Assembly (NCBI GenBank): GCA_015039365.1
Contig: WION01000414.1
Location: 1-46,494 of the forward strand
DNA length: 46,494 nucleotides
Source of the DNA: Amanita rubescens
Taxonomy: Eukaryota; Basidiomycota; Agaricomycetes; Agaricales; Amanitaceae
Direction of reading: 5' to 3'
The notes beneath the pieces are model-generated. The model worked only from the letters and a program-made list of their open reading frames with translations, was not told the DNA's origin and searched no databases. Position numbers and translations under genes: made by a program. Shown here one piece after another: positions 23,584 through 33,795 of this stretch (positions are counted from its first letter, which is position 1; every line of letters starts with the position of its first letter).

Positions 23584-24470
23584 GAAGGGCTCGACATGAA
23601 CCTCGCCTGTCGAGGTGTCAGGCCGTCGTCGCGTACTTTATTCAAGTTTTTCGCTCTATTGTTTCATCATCATATCTATTGTAGTGAATACGTTGGTCTG
23701 AATGTGTGTATAGTTGTAGTATATGTTTTCATGATGAATCACAGCGTTTTATTGCCGTCCCCGCGGAGTAAAGCAAAATGTCCTAGAAAAGTGTCATACA
23801 GTAACGAGTACACGGGTATTCCGTAACGGGAGTTTCAGCAGGTGCGAATAAAACAAGAAGATTCGTGTGCAAGGAACCACGCTAATAGGGCGAACCGGAA
23901 GCTGTGGGAGCGCTTGAAAAAGCGAATCATAATGATTGAGGTGATAGAATCGGTGCCTGTCGGTTTAGTATATTGTATAGCCTGACGATCATTCCTTCAG
24001 TTACGCGACGAGCAAACCGGGCGCACAAAACAGAGCATAGCATCACGAGCAGGGTTCTTGGTTTTGATCAAATTGGACCGCATCATCTATCCGATTGATA
24101 GGAGCAAAAAGGTGTGCATCAGCTAGGGTTGGCTCGGTGAGGCGGTCCACGTTATGCATCTCAGAGGGTACTCACCGAGAAACGAGTTTAGAGGGATGTT
24201 TCCCGAATGCGGTGTATCATTGCTGAAAGGTCAGAGGTAATGGTCGGGGACAAACGTTCATGAACGACGGAATCTGCCAGAATGGCCGGATTTCTTAAAG
24301 GGACGATTTTTATAGGCGGTTTGTCGAATGTCCGCGACAAGAGTGTTGTTTATGATAGGTATAAACAGAACACATGTCACGAGCGTCACACTCGCTGCCA
24401 CTGCGGCGCCTGACTTTTGCGATGCCTCGCAAGAACCTCTTCCCCTGCCACTAAGCCAGTTTAAAGTCTC
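23584..24470. other. Spacer downstream of 7TM gene D
   Basis: No gene seen. The flank to about 23880 resembles the flank after gene A (GTGTATAGTT, and TTGCCGTC near 23750). The stretch 24160-24360 resembles 9840-10060. I see nothing else. Confidence 0.4.
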
Positions 24471-24690
24471 TACTCACCATAGTACTGCTCAGGAATGAAT
24501 GCGTTGACATCAAGCGCGAAGGTGGCAAAGGATTAAGGTTCGTGTTCATGTTACGTCACGGTACTGCCAGGAAGTATGTCGCTGATAGAGTGGGACGGAA
24601 TTTTTTTTGCGTTATCTTTTCCCAGTTACATGGCTGTGCGCCAACTTAAAGTGAGCGGAGAGGGAAGATCTGTCAGCTTTGTCGCGCGAT
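24471..24690 (+). pseudogene. Strongly decayed GFA-type relic of unit E
   Basis: Matches only around exon 1, intron 1 (AAGTATGTCGCTGATAGAGTGG) and the beginning of exon 2. It runs directly into the 7TM upstream block at about 24690. A GCTGCCACTGCGGCG just upstream (about 24395) looks like the GSCHCGA codons. No reading frame remains. Confidence 0.5.
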
Positions 24691-24920
24691 GAGGAATAGC
24701 GACGAGGACGTGATGTTGATACTGCCCCAACATGAGAAAAGAGGCGAGTATTGCCTTCCACAAGTGATCAGTACTTTCTAATTATCCCGCAGCGCCTTCA
24801 TCGCTATGATTACTGATTGGCAGATCAACTGTGATCACAGAATCCTGTGCAACCATTGACGACGGCTCGCTCGACATGACCAAGTTAAATTTTCGTTCCG
24901 TTCGCTCGACCAGTCAGAAT

Positions 24921-24930
24921 ATAAATATCA
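24921..24930 (+). promoter_or_regulatory. TATA-like element of 7TM gene E
   Basis: ATAAATATCA, 43 bp before the ATG at 24964. Confidence 0.5.
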
Positions 24931-24963
24931 GTGTCGACTTTCAAGTTCAACGTTGTACATGAA

Positions 24964-26056
24964 ATGATATCCACTATTGAAGCAGATATCATTGGGATGA
25001 CCTTTGAGGCACTCCTAACGGGTGTATATTTCGCCTCGTTTCTCTTATGCCTACGATGGCTCATCTTTTCTGATGATGGCGGGACGCTGCGCAAGCCCAT
25101 TCATTGGCCCTTCTTCGTCATTACCATCATCCTTTTTGCTTTCTCGATGACAAATTTCGGCCTCTGTCTGAAAAAGACGGCACTATACTCTCAGGGTGCC
25201 AGTATTAATACTTTCGTAGATGTTGAGATCAGCAATGTAAGTTATCCAAAAATCGAATTAAAGTTGATGGGCTGAACTCTCTCCAGATGTCTTTAGAAAT
25301 GTTGGCGTTCGTTATAACGGACGGTGTTCTGGTTCGTGAATAATCTAGCACTGGGTACTCACATGACATTGTATCAGATCTTCCGTTGTTGGACGGTTTA
25401 CAACAGGTCATGGCGAATTGCCATCCTTCCCCTCCTCTTATTGCTGTACAATATATCGAGCCTTGTCATCATGATGTATTGCGGAACTACCTTTTTACTC
25501 ACAGGAAATGAAGACCCCATCAGTCTTTACGATCAAATTTATAACATGCTATACGCCTATTATGCCACTACCATTGCCATAAACATATATGCAACATGTA
25601 AGTGAATAGATTGGGCTACATCCTATGATATTAATTTAAGCAAAATTATAGCTGCTATCACATTTTATATCTGGAGACATTGCCGTTTATCTCGACGCCT
25701 TGCCCGTTTCGCGATTCGTGTTATTGCTGAATCAGGTTTATTATACACCCTCACGAGTATCGCCGCTTTTTGCTCGTTGTTTCCCAATTTCCCTGGCGGG
25801 TTTTCCATAGCGAGTGCTATCGTATGTCATCGATGAATTAAATGCTGCCAGGACTGTATCTCACCCATGCACACAGAATAATCGCACTGCAGGAATCGCT
25901 TTTAATCTTATATTAATACGGGTGGCACAAAATAGGGCTAATCCAGAAGCCGAACTGCCAACATTTATTGGTGACTCCACCATTGAACGTGCCATTCCGG
26001 CCGCACCTCGCCACAACTCGGAAATGGTGTCCGAGTTGAACCGAGAAGGGCTTTAA
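24964..26056 (+). CDS. Orphan seven-transmembrane protein, paralogue E
   Basis: Exons 24964-25236, 25287-25331, 25378-25597, 25652-25821 and 25877-26056 give 295 residues. The start is the ATG that aligns with gene F; the open frame reaches further upstream only through non-ATG codons. It forms a pair with gene F: both have RKPIH after FSDDGGTL, a LYSQ..SI.TF loop, NNRTAGIAF before the last segment, and the tail IGDSTIERAIPAAPRHNSE. The central loop between segments four and five is the longest in the array. All splice sites and frames look functional. Confidence 0.85.
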
Positions 26057-27119
26057 AAGTTCGCCCGTGTATGTCGTCTGAATTCATTTCCTTCGTCGTA
26101 TGTTAACTCGGCGAGTACAAAGCTCTTTTCTGTCATATGCCTTCATACCCGAATATGTACAGACCTCCGATTCAGACCCTTTGTCACTCGACTTCTTGTT
26201 AGTAGATACGTGTACAAATGCAATGCCAAATGACAGATCAATCTATCTCGTGTCTTGCCCGAGTTGTAGCCTGAACGCGACCTATACAGATCGGTTGGTA
26301 ATTTAACAAGCAAACAGGACAGAAGGCTCGTCCTGTAGGCAAAGTGATAAACTACTAACACGTAGCGGCCATTGTGATTGAAGTGCCTGTTGACAGAGTC
26401 TTGATCTTCGATGACCCACATGTAGCGCGGGCACGTCAAAAAGGATCAAGACTCGCAAAGCCACTAGTTACGTTCAGAACACGTGTGTAGATGTGAGAAT
26501 GAAGTAAGGACCATAGCGGTCGAAGTTATGGGTGGAAACGACCAGAACGGTCGAATGCATGCGTAGAAATGATCCAAGCCATCGAAGGTAAGCAGTCAAA
26601 CTGGGAGGCGTAGAAACGGATCAGGCAGTCGAAGGCATTCATAGAGAGGATCCGAGTGGTTCGAAACTGCCCAGCAGGAGTTGGTGGTGATGCACACGGT
26701 CCAGCTAGCGGAGAGGCACGAATGGAAGAGAGTTGCACGCATTTTGTCTGGCAGGCCAATGATGACCCGCACCGCCATCGATGACTGTCACGACGTCACG
26801 CGTCCTTTGTCCAGTGTCAACAACTATATCATATTGTCTTGAGCGAGTCCATTGCGGATGTGCCAAACACATCTGTCTTAGTCGTGCTGCAGTCATTGAA
26901 GCCTTATTCAAATTGAACTTCAACTTGTGGTTCTCATCATGGATGATTGCCACGCTGCGTCAAACAAAGTCACTGCCACCACCCCTGCTACCGTGCAACC
27001 GTTGACGGACCTCCTTTCCCTACCCCGTTGGATGTCATTCACCCTGACCCCCTCCCTACCTCAAACAACACTGAAGACTACCAACACCCTGAATCCCCTG
27101 GGGTTCTCATACCACTGAC
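26057..27119. other. Spacer downstream of 7TM gene E, with weak internal repetition
   Basis: TTAGTAGATACGTGT at about 26199-26213 repeats the 3' flank motif of the array. About 26530-26680 contains imperfect repetition of a CGTAGAAA.GATC plus TCGAA pattern. Short open frames on both strands at 26700-27120 have no recognisable motif, so no gene is called. Confidence 0.35.
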
Positions 27120-28440
27120 ACCTTCAACTAAAACCGTGGAACTTCGGGCTGTCGCAAGTCCACTGCATCCCAACATATCATTTCGACGAGGTGAAATCAC
27201 ACACATCTTCTCACACTCAGTCCGCTTACCGTCTCCCTTGCGCAGCCCGTAGCTTTACGCAACCTACCGTTGGCTCTCCCACATACAAGACCAACGTGTC
27301 CAAGCGGAACCGTGTCCAACGTCCGCTTGTATGAGGTGTTGTATATCCAATGTTCAGCACTCTGTGTCAACCACAAGTCGTTAATACGAGCAAAAAGAAG
27401 TGGGTGACGCAGCCAAAGCATTCGATCGTAAGTCTCCTCTATGTCTTCTCCGTTCTTTAATTGGATTAAATCTGATCCTACAACAGCATACGTGAACATA
27501 ACACGCCCGATCGACTTGTGGAAACCGGACTGGGGCGACTTGGACACCCGTTACTTCAATTCTTGTATGGTACCTTGATCCTCGCGTACCACTGCGTAAG
27601 ACTGACCACTTCGTGAAAGCTTCGACAAAGTCGTCCTTGACGGAGACGCGCCACATGAACGTTTGGGTACTTCGGAATGGAACGGAAGTTCCAAGTGTTC
27701 CGCCCCAATTTCCAAGAAGAAAAACTTGGTACGAATCCTTTTCCCTGAATATAAAGTTTAGTTTCTGAATTCGATATAAGATATGTGTCTTGGCCTAAAC
27801 GCGATCAATTAACAAGGGATTTTCCATCTCAAACCGGAGCGCCCAGGAGGATTGAAACGCCCTATTGAAAGGCTGTGTCGTCAGCCATTGACGGACGAAT
27901 CTCTCCCTCCCATCGGATGACCCAACCGCTCCGTACTTCAAGCGACACAAGTGAACGTTTGAACACTCCAAACACCCTAGACGAAGCGCCCGCAGCTCTC
28001 AATACCACCGACGCTGGCTGCCGCACGTCCACTCCATCCCAACCTATCATTTTGACGAGGCAAAGGTGTGTATATACTATCTTCTCACACTCAGTCCGCT
28101 TACCGTCTCCCTCGCGCAACACGTAGCTCTACGCGGCCTAACGATGGCTCTCCCGCATACAAGATAAACGTCTCCAAGTAGTCCAACGTCCGCTTTTGTG
28201 GGACCGGGCGTTGTACGGCCAATGTTTAGCGCCCTTTGTCTGTGTCGACCACAAGACGTAAAGACGGGCAAAGAGTAGATTGTGACTATGGATGGGGATG
28301 TCAGGTCATTTGGAGGTATGACTTCAGGTTGACGCAGCTGGTACTCACAAAGGATGCGTAAGTCGTCCTCTATGTTTTGTCCAGCTTTTACTTGTATTAA
28401 ATTCGGTCTTACGACAGAATATGTGGACATAACATGCCCG
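27120..28440. repeat. Direct duplication of about 430 bp (27120-27560 and 28000-28440) flanking a GFA relic
   Basis: The two arms share long stretches such as TCTTCTCACACTCAGTCCGC and the following 100 bp. Both continue into GFA-like exon 2 sequence (GACACCCGTT..CTTCAATTCTTG). A duplicated unit without a 7TM gene is the simplest reading. The minus strand is open over part of each arm (27197-27547 and 28077-28430), but the two frames do not conserve a common protein well, so I do not call a gene. Confidence 0.55.
27535..27830 (+). pseudogene. Decayed GFA-type relic between genes E and F (first)
   Basis: Corresponds to exon 2 (CTTCAATTCTTG, compare CTTCAAATATTG at 6734), the exon 3 beginning (ACGCGCCACATGAACG), and the intron 3/exon 4 junction (GTATCTGAAT-like, ATTCGATATAAG). 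Frameshifted throughout, without the cysteine pairs. Confidence 0.6.
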
Positions 28441-28447
28441 ATAGACA

Positions 28448-28860
28448 GTGAGGAAGTGTATCTGCTTAATATGTGGCAATGTGGGTGGACCCGGGCGATC
28501 TATGGACTCGGACACCCGTTTTCATAAACTTCAATTCTTGTATGGTCTCGCGTGTTATCTGCGGATGACTGATCACCTCATGAAAGCTTCTACAAAGTTG
28601 TTCTTGACGGGGATACGCCGAATGAACGTTCGGGCACTCGGAATGGAACTTCTATTCCAATTGTATTGCCCCAATTTCCGAAAAGAAAACATGGTGCGCG
28701 TCTTTTCTCTAAATACGAAGTTTAGTATCTGAATTCGATATAAGATGTGCGTCTGGCTCAACTCCAAAATTGCTGTTTGTCCTGGAGACAAACAGCTTTA
28801 TGAAACATATGGTTCCCCCTGGATTGGGGGAACGCCACGAGAACCTAACGTTAAGCCGGA
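28448..28860 (+). pseudogene. Decayed GFA-type relic between genes E and F (second, better preserved)
   Basis: Exon 2 is readable as CICLICGNVGGPG followed by KLQFL, which aligns with CFCSICRKVGGVG..TLQIL of the intact copy, so its cysteines survive here. The exon 3 start (GACGGGGATACGCCGAATGAACG) and the intron 3 and exon 4 positions follow in order. Frame changes in exon 3 and the loss of its cysteine pair prevent a full product. Confidence 0.7.
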
Positions 28861-30078
28861 TTCCAACCAGCATTCCCAAGTAAAGACTAACCTAGATTCG
28901 TACGGTATTGTTTACAGTCCTTGAACCTAATCACAAATGGAGGCGCTGTGACCGTGCAATCAATCTAATTCTGCATCGCTTTCACAGGGAAGGACCACTG
29001 GTCCGGGGTGTTGTGCCTTTGAATTTCCTGTGGATGAACAATGAACTTCGAACACGCATTTGACGTTCATGTGCGCTAAGCTTATTCGATGTGCATCTTT
29101 CACAGATTGCTCATTAACGAGCCTTCTCGCCATCCTATGTCTTCACCCAAGTAATTCTGGATTGAATTCTCGACTACACCAGCGTACGTTTGGTGCCACC
29201 ATGACATGGCATTCATGGCCTCACATATCTTTCGTTCGTCATCTAAAAGAATGGACTTTCCTTTTTAGGCGGCATCACCAGCGCGCGTAAGCACCCACAG
29301 GAATAACGATTTGATGATGATACTTATGCATCCTTTATCTAGGAATCAACGGAACAAGATAGGAACGCACAGGATATCGACGAGGACGTGATGTCGAGAG
29401 TGCACCAACTGACGGCCTGAGAATCAAACCTTCTTGGTGCCGTTACTATCCCAGCCACTAATTACCGCCCGCGCCACACATAGCGCAAAGAGGTAACTAT
29501 TGGATTAAAATACAAATCCAGGGCTGATGATTAGATAGGGCGCTACAAGGGCGATTATTACTTTCCTAATTACCTCGCGGTGTTTCCGACTAATGATTGA
29601 CTACAAAGCTGTTCTCGATACCTAAAGGAATAACATTTTTTCCGATGATATTTATATAATCCTTGTCTAGGATGGAAGCCAACGAAGTAGGAACACGCAG
29701 GATGGCGATGATGACGTGATGTTGATACGGCGCCAACACGGGCCTCGTAATCAACCTTCTCCATGTTGTTATCGTATGGGTACCACTGCACCCACGCCAG
29801 CATTGTCGCCCGCCTTCCTTTCTTAACCACTCTAGAGAAAAGAGGCGAGTAGTATTGGATTAGAACACGAATCTATAACTAATGTTTAGATCGGGCCTTC
29901 CAAGGTGATTAGTACTTTTCTAATTATCCCGCAGCGCCTTCATCGCTGATTACTGATTGACAGATCAACTGTGAACACAGAGTCCTGTGCAGTCATTGAT
30001 GACCAGCGGCTCGCTCGCCATGATCAATATTACTGGTTATGTTTTCGTTCCGTTCGCTGACAATTCGACCAGTCACAG
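28861..30078. repeat. Doubled upstream block before 7TM gene F
   Basis: The shared upstream block of the array is present twice: about 29300-29480 (TAGGAATCAACGG..GAGGACGTGATGTCGAGAGTGC) and about 29640-29830. The ATTGATGACCAGCGGCTCGC element follows at 29991-30015. The doubling suggests a lost unit between E and F. No coding frame is supported. Confidence 0.55.
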
Positions 30079-30088
30079 TATATATATC
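30079..30088 (+). promoter_or_regulatory. TATA-like element of 7TM gene F
   Basis: TATATATATC, about 42 bp before the ATG at 30122. Confidence 0.5.
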
Positions 30089-30121
30089 CAAGTCAAGTTA
30101 GAGGTTGAAATTGTACCTGAA

Positions 30122-31177
30122 ATGTTATCCGTCCTCGAAACATTGATCATTGGGACAACCTTGCAGGCACTCCTAACGGGCGTACATCTCGTCTTGTTTG
30201 TCCTGTGCCTACGATGGCTCATCTTTTCGGACGATGGCGGGACCCTGCGCAAGCCCATTCATCGGCCTTTCTTAATCATTACCGTCATCCTCTTTGCCTT
30301 CTCGGTGATAACCCTTGGCCTCTGCCTGCGAAAAACGTTACTCTATTCTCAGGATGCCTCCATTACTACTTTCCTAACCTATACCGAGATCAATGTATGT
30401 AATCCAAGAATTGAATTATTGACGGGCTGAACTCTTCAGATTTTTTTAGAACTTTTGGGGTTAATTATAACTGACGGTATCCTGGTTTGTGAATGATCAA
30501 GTTTAATCACCAAGTACTCACGATAAATTGTATCAGATCTTCCGTTGTTGGACAGTTTACAATAGGTCATGGCGAATCGCCATCCTTCCCCTCGTCTTAT
30601 TGCTATACAACATAGCAGGTCTTCTCGTAATGATGTATTGGATCTCTATACTCTCGGACAACAATGATGAAATTATGGTGGCCTATTATGCTGCTACCAT
30701 TACAATCAACATATACGCAACATGTAAGTGAATAGATTGTGCTGCATTCTATGATATTAATTCAAAGTGAAATTACTCAAGCTGCTATTACATTTCGAAT
30801 CTGGAGACATAGTTTGTCTCGACGCTTTACCCATTTTGCAATTCGTGTTATCGCTGAATCGGGTTTACTATACACCCTCACGAGTATCGCCGTTTTAGGC
30901 ACAGTGTCCCATTTATCCAATTGGTTTGCCATAACGAGCGCTATTGTACGTCATCAATGAATTGAATGATGCCAGGACTGTATCTCACCCATGCACGCAG
31001 AATAATCGCACTGCAGGAATTGCCTTCAGTCTTATATTGATACGGGTGGCACAAAATAGGGTTAACTCAGAACCAGAAGTGCCTGCATTTATTGGTGACT
31101 CCACCATTGAACGTGCCATTCCGGCCGCACCTCGCCACAACTCGGAAACGGTCGCTCCGACCCGAGAAGGGCTTTAA
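30122..31177 (+). CDS. Orphan seven-transmembrane protein, paralogue F
   Basis: Exons 30122-30394, 30440-30484, 30537-30723, 30782-30945 and 31001-31177 give 281 residues. The frame is open further upstream to 29987, but the ATG at 30122 aligns with gene E and follows the TATA-like element, so I use it. It keeps FSDDGGTLRKPIH, IFRCWTVYNRSWRI, RVIAESGLLYTLTSI and IRVAQNR. The central loop is eleven codons shorter than in gene E, showing that this loop tolerates length change. Intron 2 starts GTTTGT. Apparently intact; function unknown. Confidence 0.85.
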
Positions 31178-31634
31178 AATTTCGTCCATGTATGTCGTCT
31201 GAATTCATTTTCCTTCGTCGTATCTTAACTCGACGAGTACAAAGTTCTTGAAGAAGTTGTTCTTTCCGTTGTAGGGATTCATACCCGAATATGTTCAGTC
31301 CTTTGATCCAGACCTGATATCTTTCGCCTTCTTGTTACTAGATCGTATCTATAGGCAAATACATTAACAAACCGCAGATAAATCTATCGGGTGTCTTGTC
31401 TGAGTGAACGCGTATAGTCCTATAATTATTTATTCAGCAGAGGAAATATCTCGACGAGTGTGAGATGTTGCGGCTTCGAGCGGTGCCGGTAATGATTATG
31501 AAATTGTTAAGTCTGGGGCCGATAACGAATCATTAATCATTACCGAAGGCAAACCGGACTACTGAGCGTGGGGATGTTATACGGTCACATGGAGTCACGG
31601 TGTGCACTAATTTTTTCAGCGATCGTCGATCGAT
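31178..31634. other. Spacer between the 7TM array and the F-box cluster
   Basis: To about 31400 it is the flank shared with gene E. From about 31490 to the start codon it matches the 5' flanks of the next two F-box genes (GTCTGGGGC, GAATCATTA, GGATGTTATACGGTCACATG), probably their common promoter region. No gene. Confidence 0.45.
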
Positions 31635-32705
31635 ATGCACCTGGGAGACCTTCCCCTCGAGATACAGAGTTACATATTGCAATTCTGTTCACCAAACGAC
31701 TTGGCGATTCTTTCCAGGACACATACCTCTTTACGAGATGCGGCAGAGTATGTTCTCTACGGCCGCATCGACATCTACGGGGCGCGACCATACGATCTGA
31801 TACTACTAGACTACGATCCTTCAATTCCAAATCCCCCAGACCACGATATCTCTCCTCAGGGGTTGAACGAACATAAGTCACCCTTGCACACATTGATCAC
31901 CAACTCACGGAAAGCGTCCATAGTGAAGGCGTTTTACGTTGACTTTGCACATGTGTATGACGGAGTCTTGGACGTGAACAGTGTAGCTATGGATTTCGTC
32001 GCGGAAAAGCTCGGCGAGGCGCTCGAGAAAATGACTGCGTTGGTGGATTTGCGTATTAGACATGACGAGACAGTGGATCTGTGCGGGAGGAGGATTGACC
32101 AGGCGATCAGGTTCGTTTTCAATAGTCAGCAGTCACGGACCCGCGGTTGACGATAATCTGCTATTACACGTAGGGGCGGTTACTTCAAACTCAATTCACT
32201 TTGTTTGGAAGGTTTTCATGATATCGACGGTATCGTCGCGGGACAACCGCACCTACAACTCGTTGGAATTTTTTGCCAAGTCAGCGGACCAAACACGCAT
32301 CTTTTAGAAACCCTCGAAAGACTCTCTCAGACCCCATCTCATCGTCGTACACTCCCATCGTTCTTTTTGCTAGATTATAGGCTAAAACCCGTGATCTTCA
32401 TGCTGCCCTTTCTTTATCACCTTGGAGAAGTGCCCAAAGTATGCCGGGAGACAGTAACATTGATAAACAAATGGCCTAACTTTCATGGCAATCTTCGTTA
32501 CGGTCTAGGCATTAGCCTATTTGGAATTTCGGAGAAAAATATGAATTTGGTCGAGAAAACGATGGTGGCGATGATGGCGTCCCTGCGGGGTTGTCAGAGC
32601 TATGAATCTGCCATGAATATCGAGGTTATTGTCTATGAAAAATACATACAAGTAAGCCTCCGCCCAGTATCCCTTGAACATTCTGCGGCTGATATTTCTT
32701 GTTAG
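31635..32705 (+). CDS. F-box-like protein, tandem copy 1 (C-terminal exon possibly lost)
   Basis: The N-terminus MHLGDLPLEIQSYILQFCSP followed by DLAILSRTHTSLRDAAEYVLYG is an F-box-like domain, expected to bind Skp1 as part of an SCF ubiquitin ligase. The rest, about 280 residues, shows no repeat I recognise and would be the substrate-binding part. Exon 1 is 31635-32110 and exon 2 starts at 32174. The 63-bp intron (GTTCGT..GTAG) removes two stop codons and restores the frame. Reading through the next GTAAGC at 32652 gives a stop at 32705 and 335 residues. A homologue of the third exon of copies 2 and 3 lies at about 32765-32996, but I find no acceptor that reaches it in frame, so this copy may be shortened or recently damaged. 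Confidence 0.7.
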
Positions 32706-32996
32706 AACCCTTGGCAATTTCCCGCTTTTTTTGAACCGATAGTATATTTTAAACACCTGTACAGCCTAACTTTCTTTATGGTAGACCTTAATGACTATCA
32801 GAAGTTGCGTCAAATGACCAACGATCTGGAATCTTGCTTGCTTGCGAAGGGTTTGGCCTGGGGACATATGAAATGGCCAAATCTACAGAGGATCACACTA
32901 TGGCGTGATCTGAGCGCAGGCTACTCTTGGCAAAGCAACATAATTATAATCCCGAGTTCATCCAGATGGTACATCAACGAGATTTCGTCATCATGA

Positions 32997-33795
32997 AGAC
33001 GTAGGAATGGGTAGATTAAGGAAATGTACGTATGCATATGGCTTGTTATATTTCGGTATGGACAAATCATTTGAACATTTGAACAGCCAGATATCCCAGT
33101 CCGCCGAGCAACGTGCAGTTTTGCAGACGAAGACTTTGGGAGAGGTAAAGATCAAATTGTTTGCGAGTAATGTCGTACTAATGCACTAGTCTTGATATCC
33201 CTTCTGCGCAGATCATGGAATTTTGGTACTATGCAATCACGTCATTAGTAACAATGATTAGTTCTCACTATCGGTCCATCATGCAGTCTGGATTAAGAAG
33301 CAACGATGAGCATCGTAGCCTTGAACGGTGAATAGACGGGTCATGGATACCAATTTCACTCCTTGAGAGTTTGGCGGTCATAGTATTCTAAACTGATTCG
33401 TTCATCGCAAAATCCGTGAAGCAGCCATTGTGGGTCAGCAATGCGTTCATCTATTATAAAGGTCAAGGGGACGTACCGTACTATCATAGCAGCAATACTA
33501 GCCTGACCAGCCCATGTTGCCTCTTCCCAGGTCTGACAGGTTTCCGAGTTTCGCGTGCATGCGTTACGATGTCCAATAATTGTTTCTTTAGTAAAGGAAA
33601 ATTCTGGACGAGTCTGAGATGTTGCGCCTTTGAGCGAAGTGGGCAATGATTATCAACTTGCTAAATCTGGGGCTGATAATGAATCACTACTCACTCTACT
33701 AACGGAGAGGTGGACTGAGCGTGGGATGTTGTTATACTGTCACATGCATATATGGTGTCACGGCGTGTAACTACCACTCTTTTCAACGGCGATCG
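32997..33795. other. Spacer between F-box copies 1 and 2
   Basis: No gene seen. The last 150 bp match the 5' flank of copies 1 and 3. The small open frames here have no recognisable content. Confidence 0.4.

Noticed and set aside
24931..24963. Upstream extension of 7TM gene E
   Set aside because: The frame is open to 24931 but only with a GTG codon; the ATG at 24964 aligns with gene F and fits the TATA-like spacing.
26530..26690. Possible minisatellite
   Set aside because: The repeated CGTAGAAA..GATC..TCGAA pattern has irregular spacing and only three weak units.
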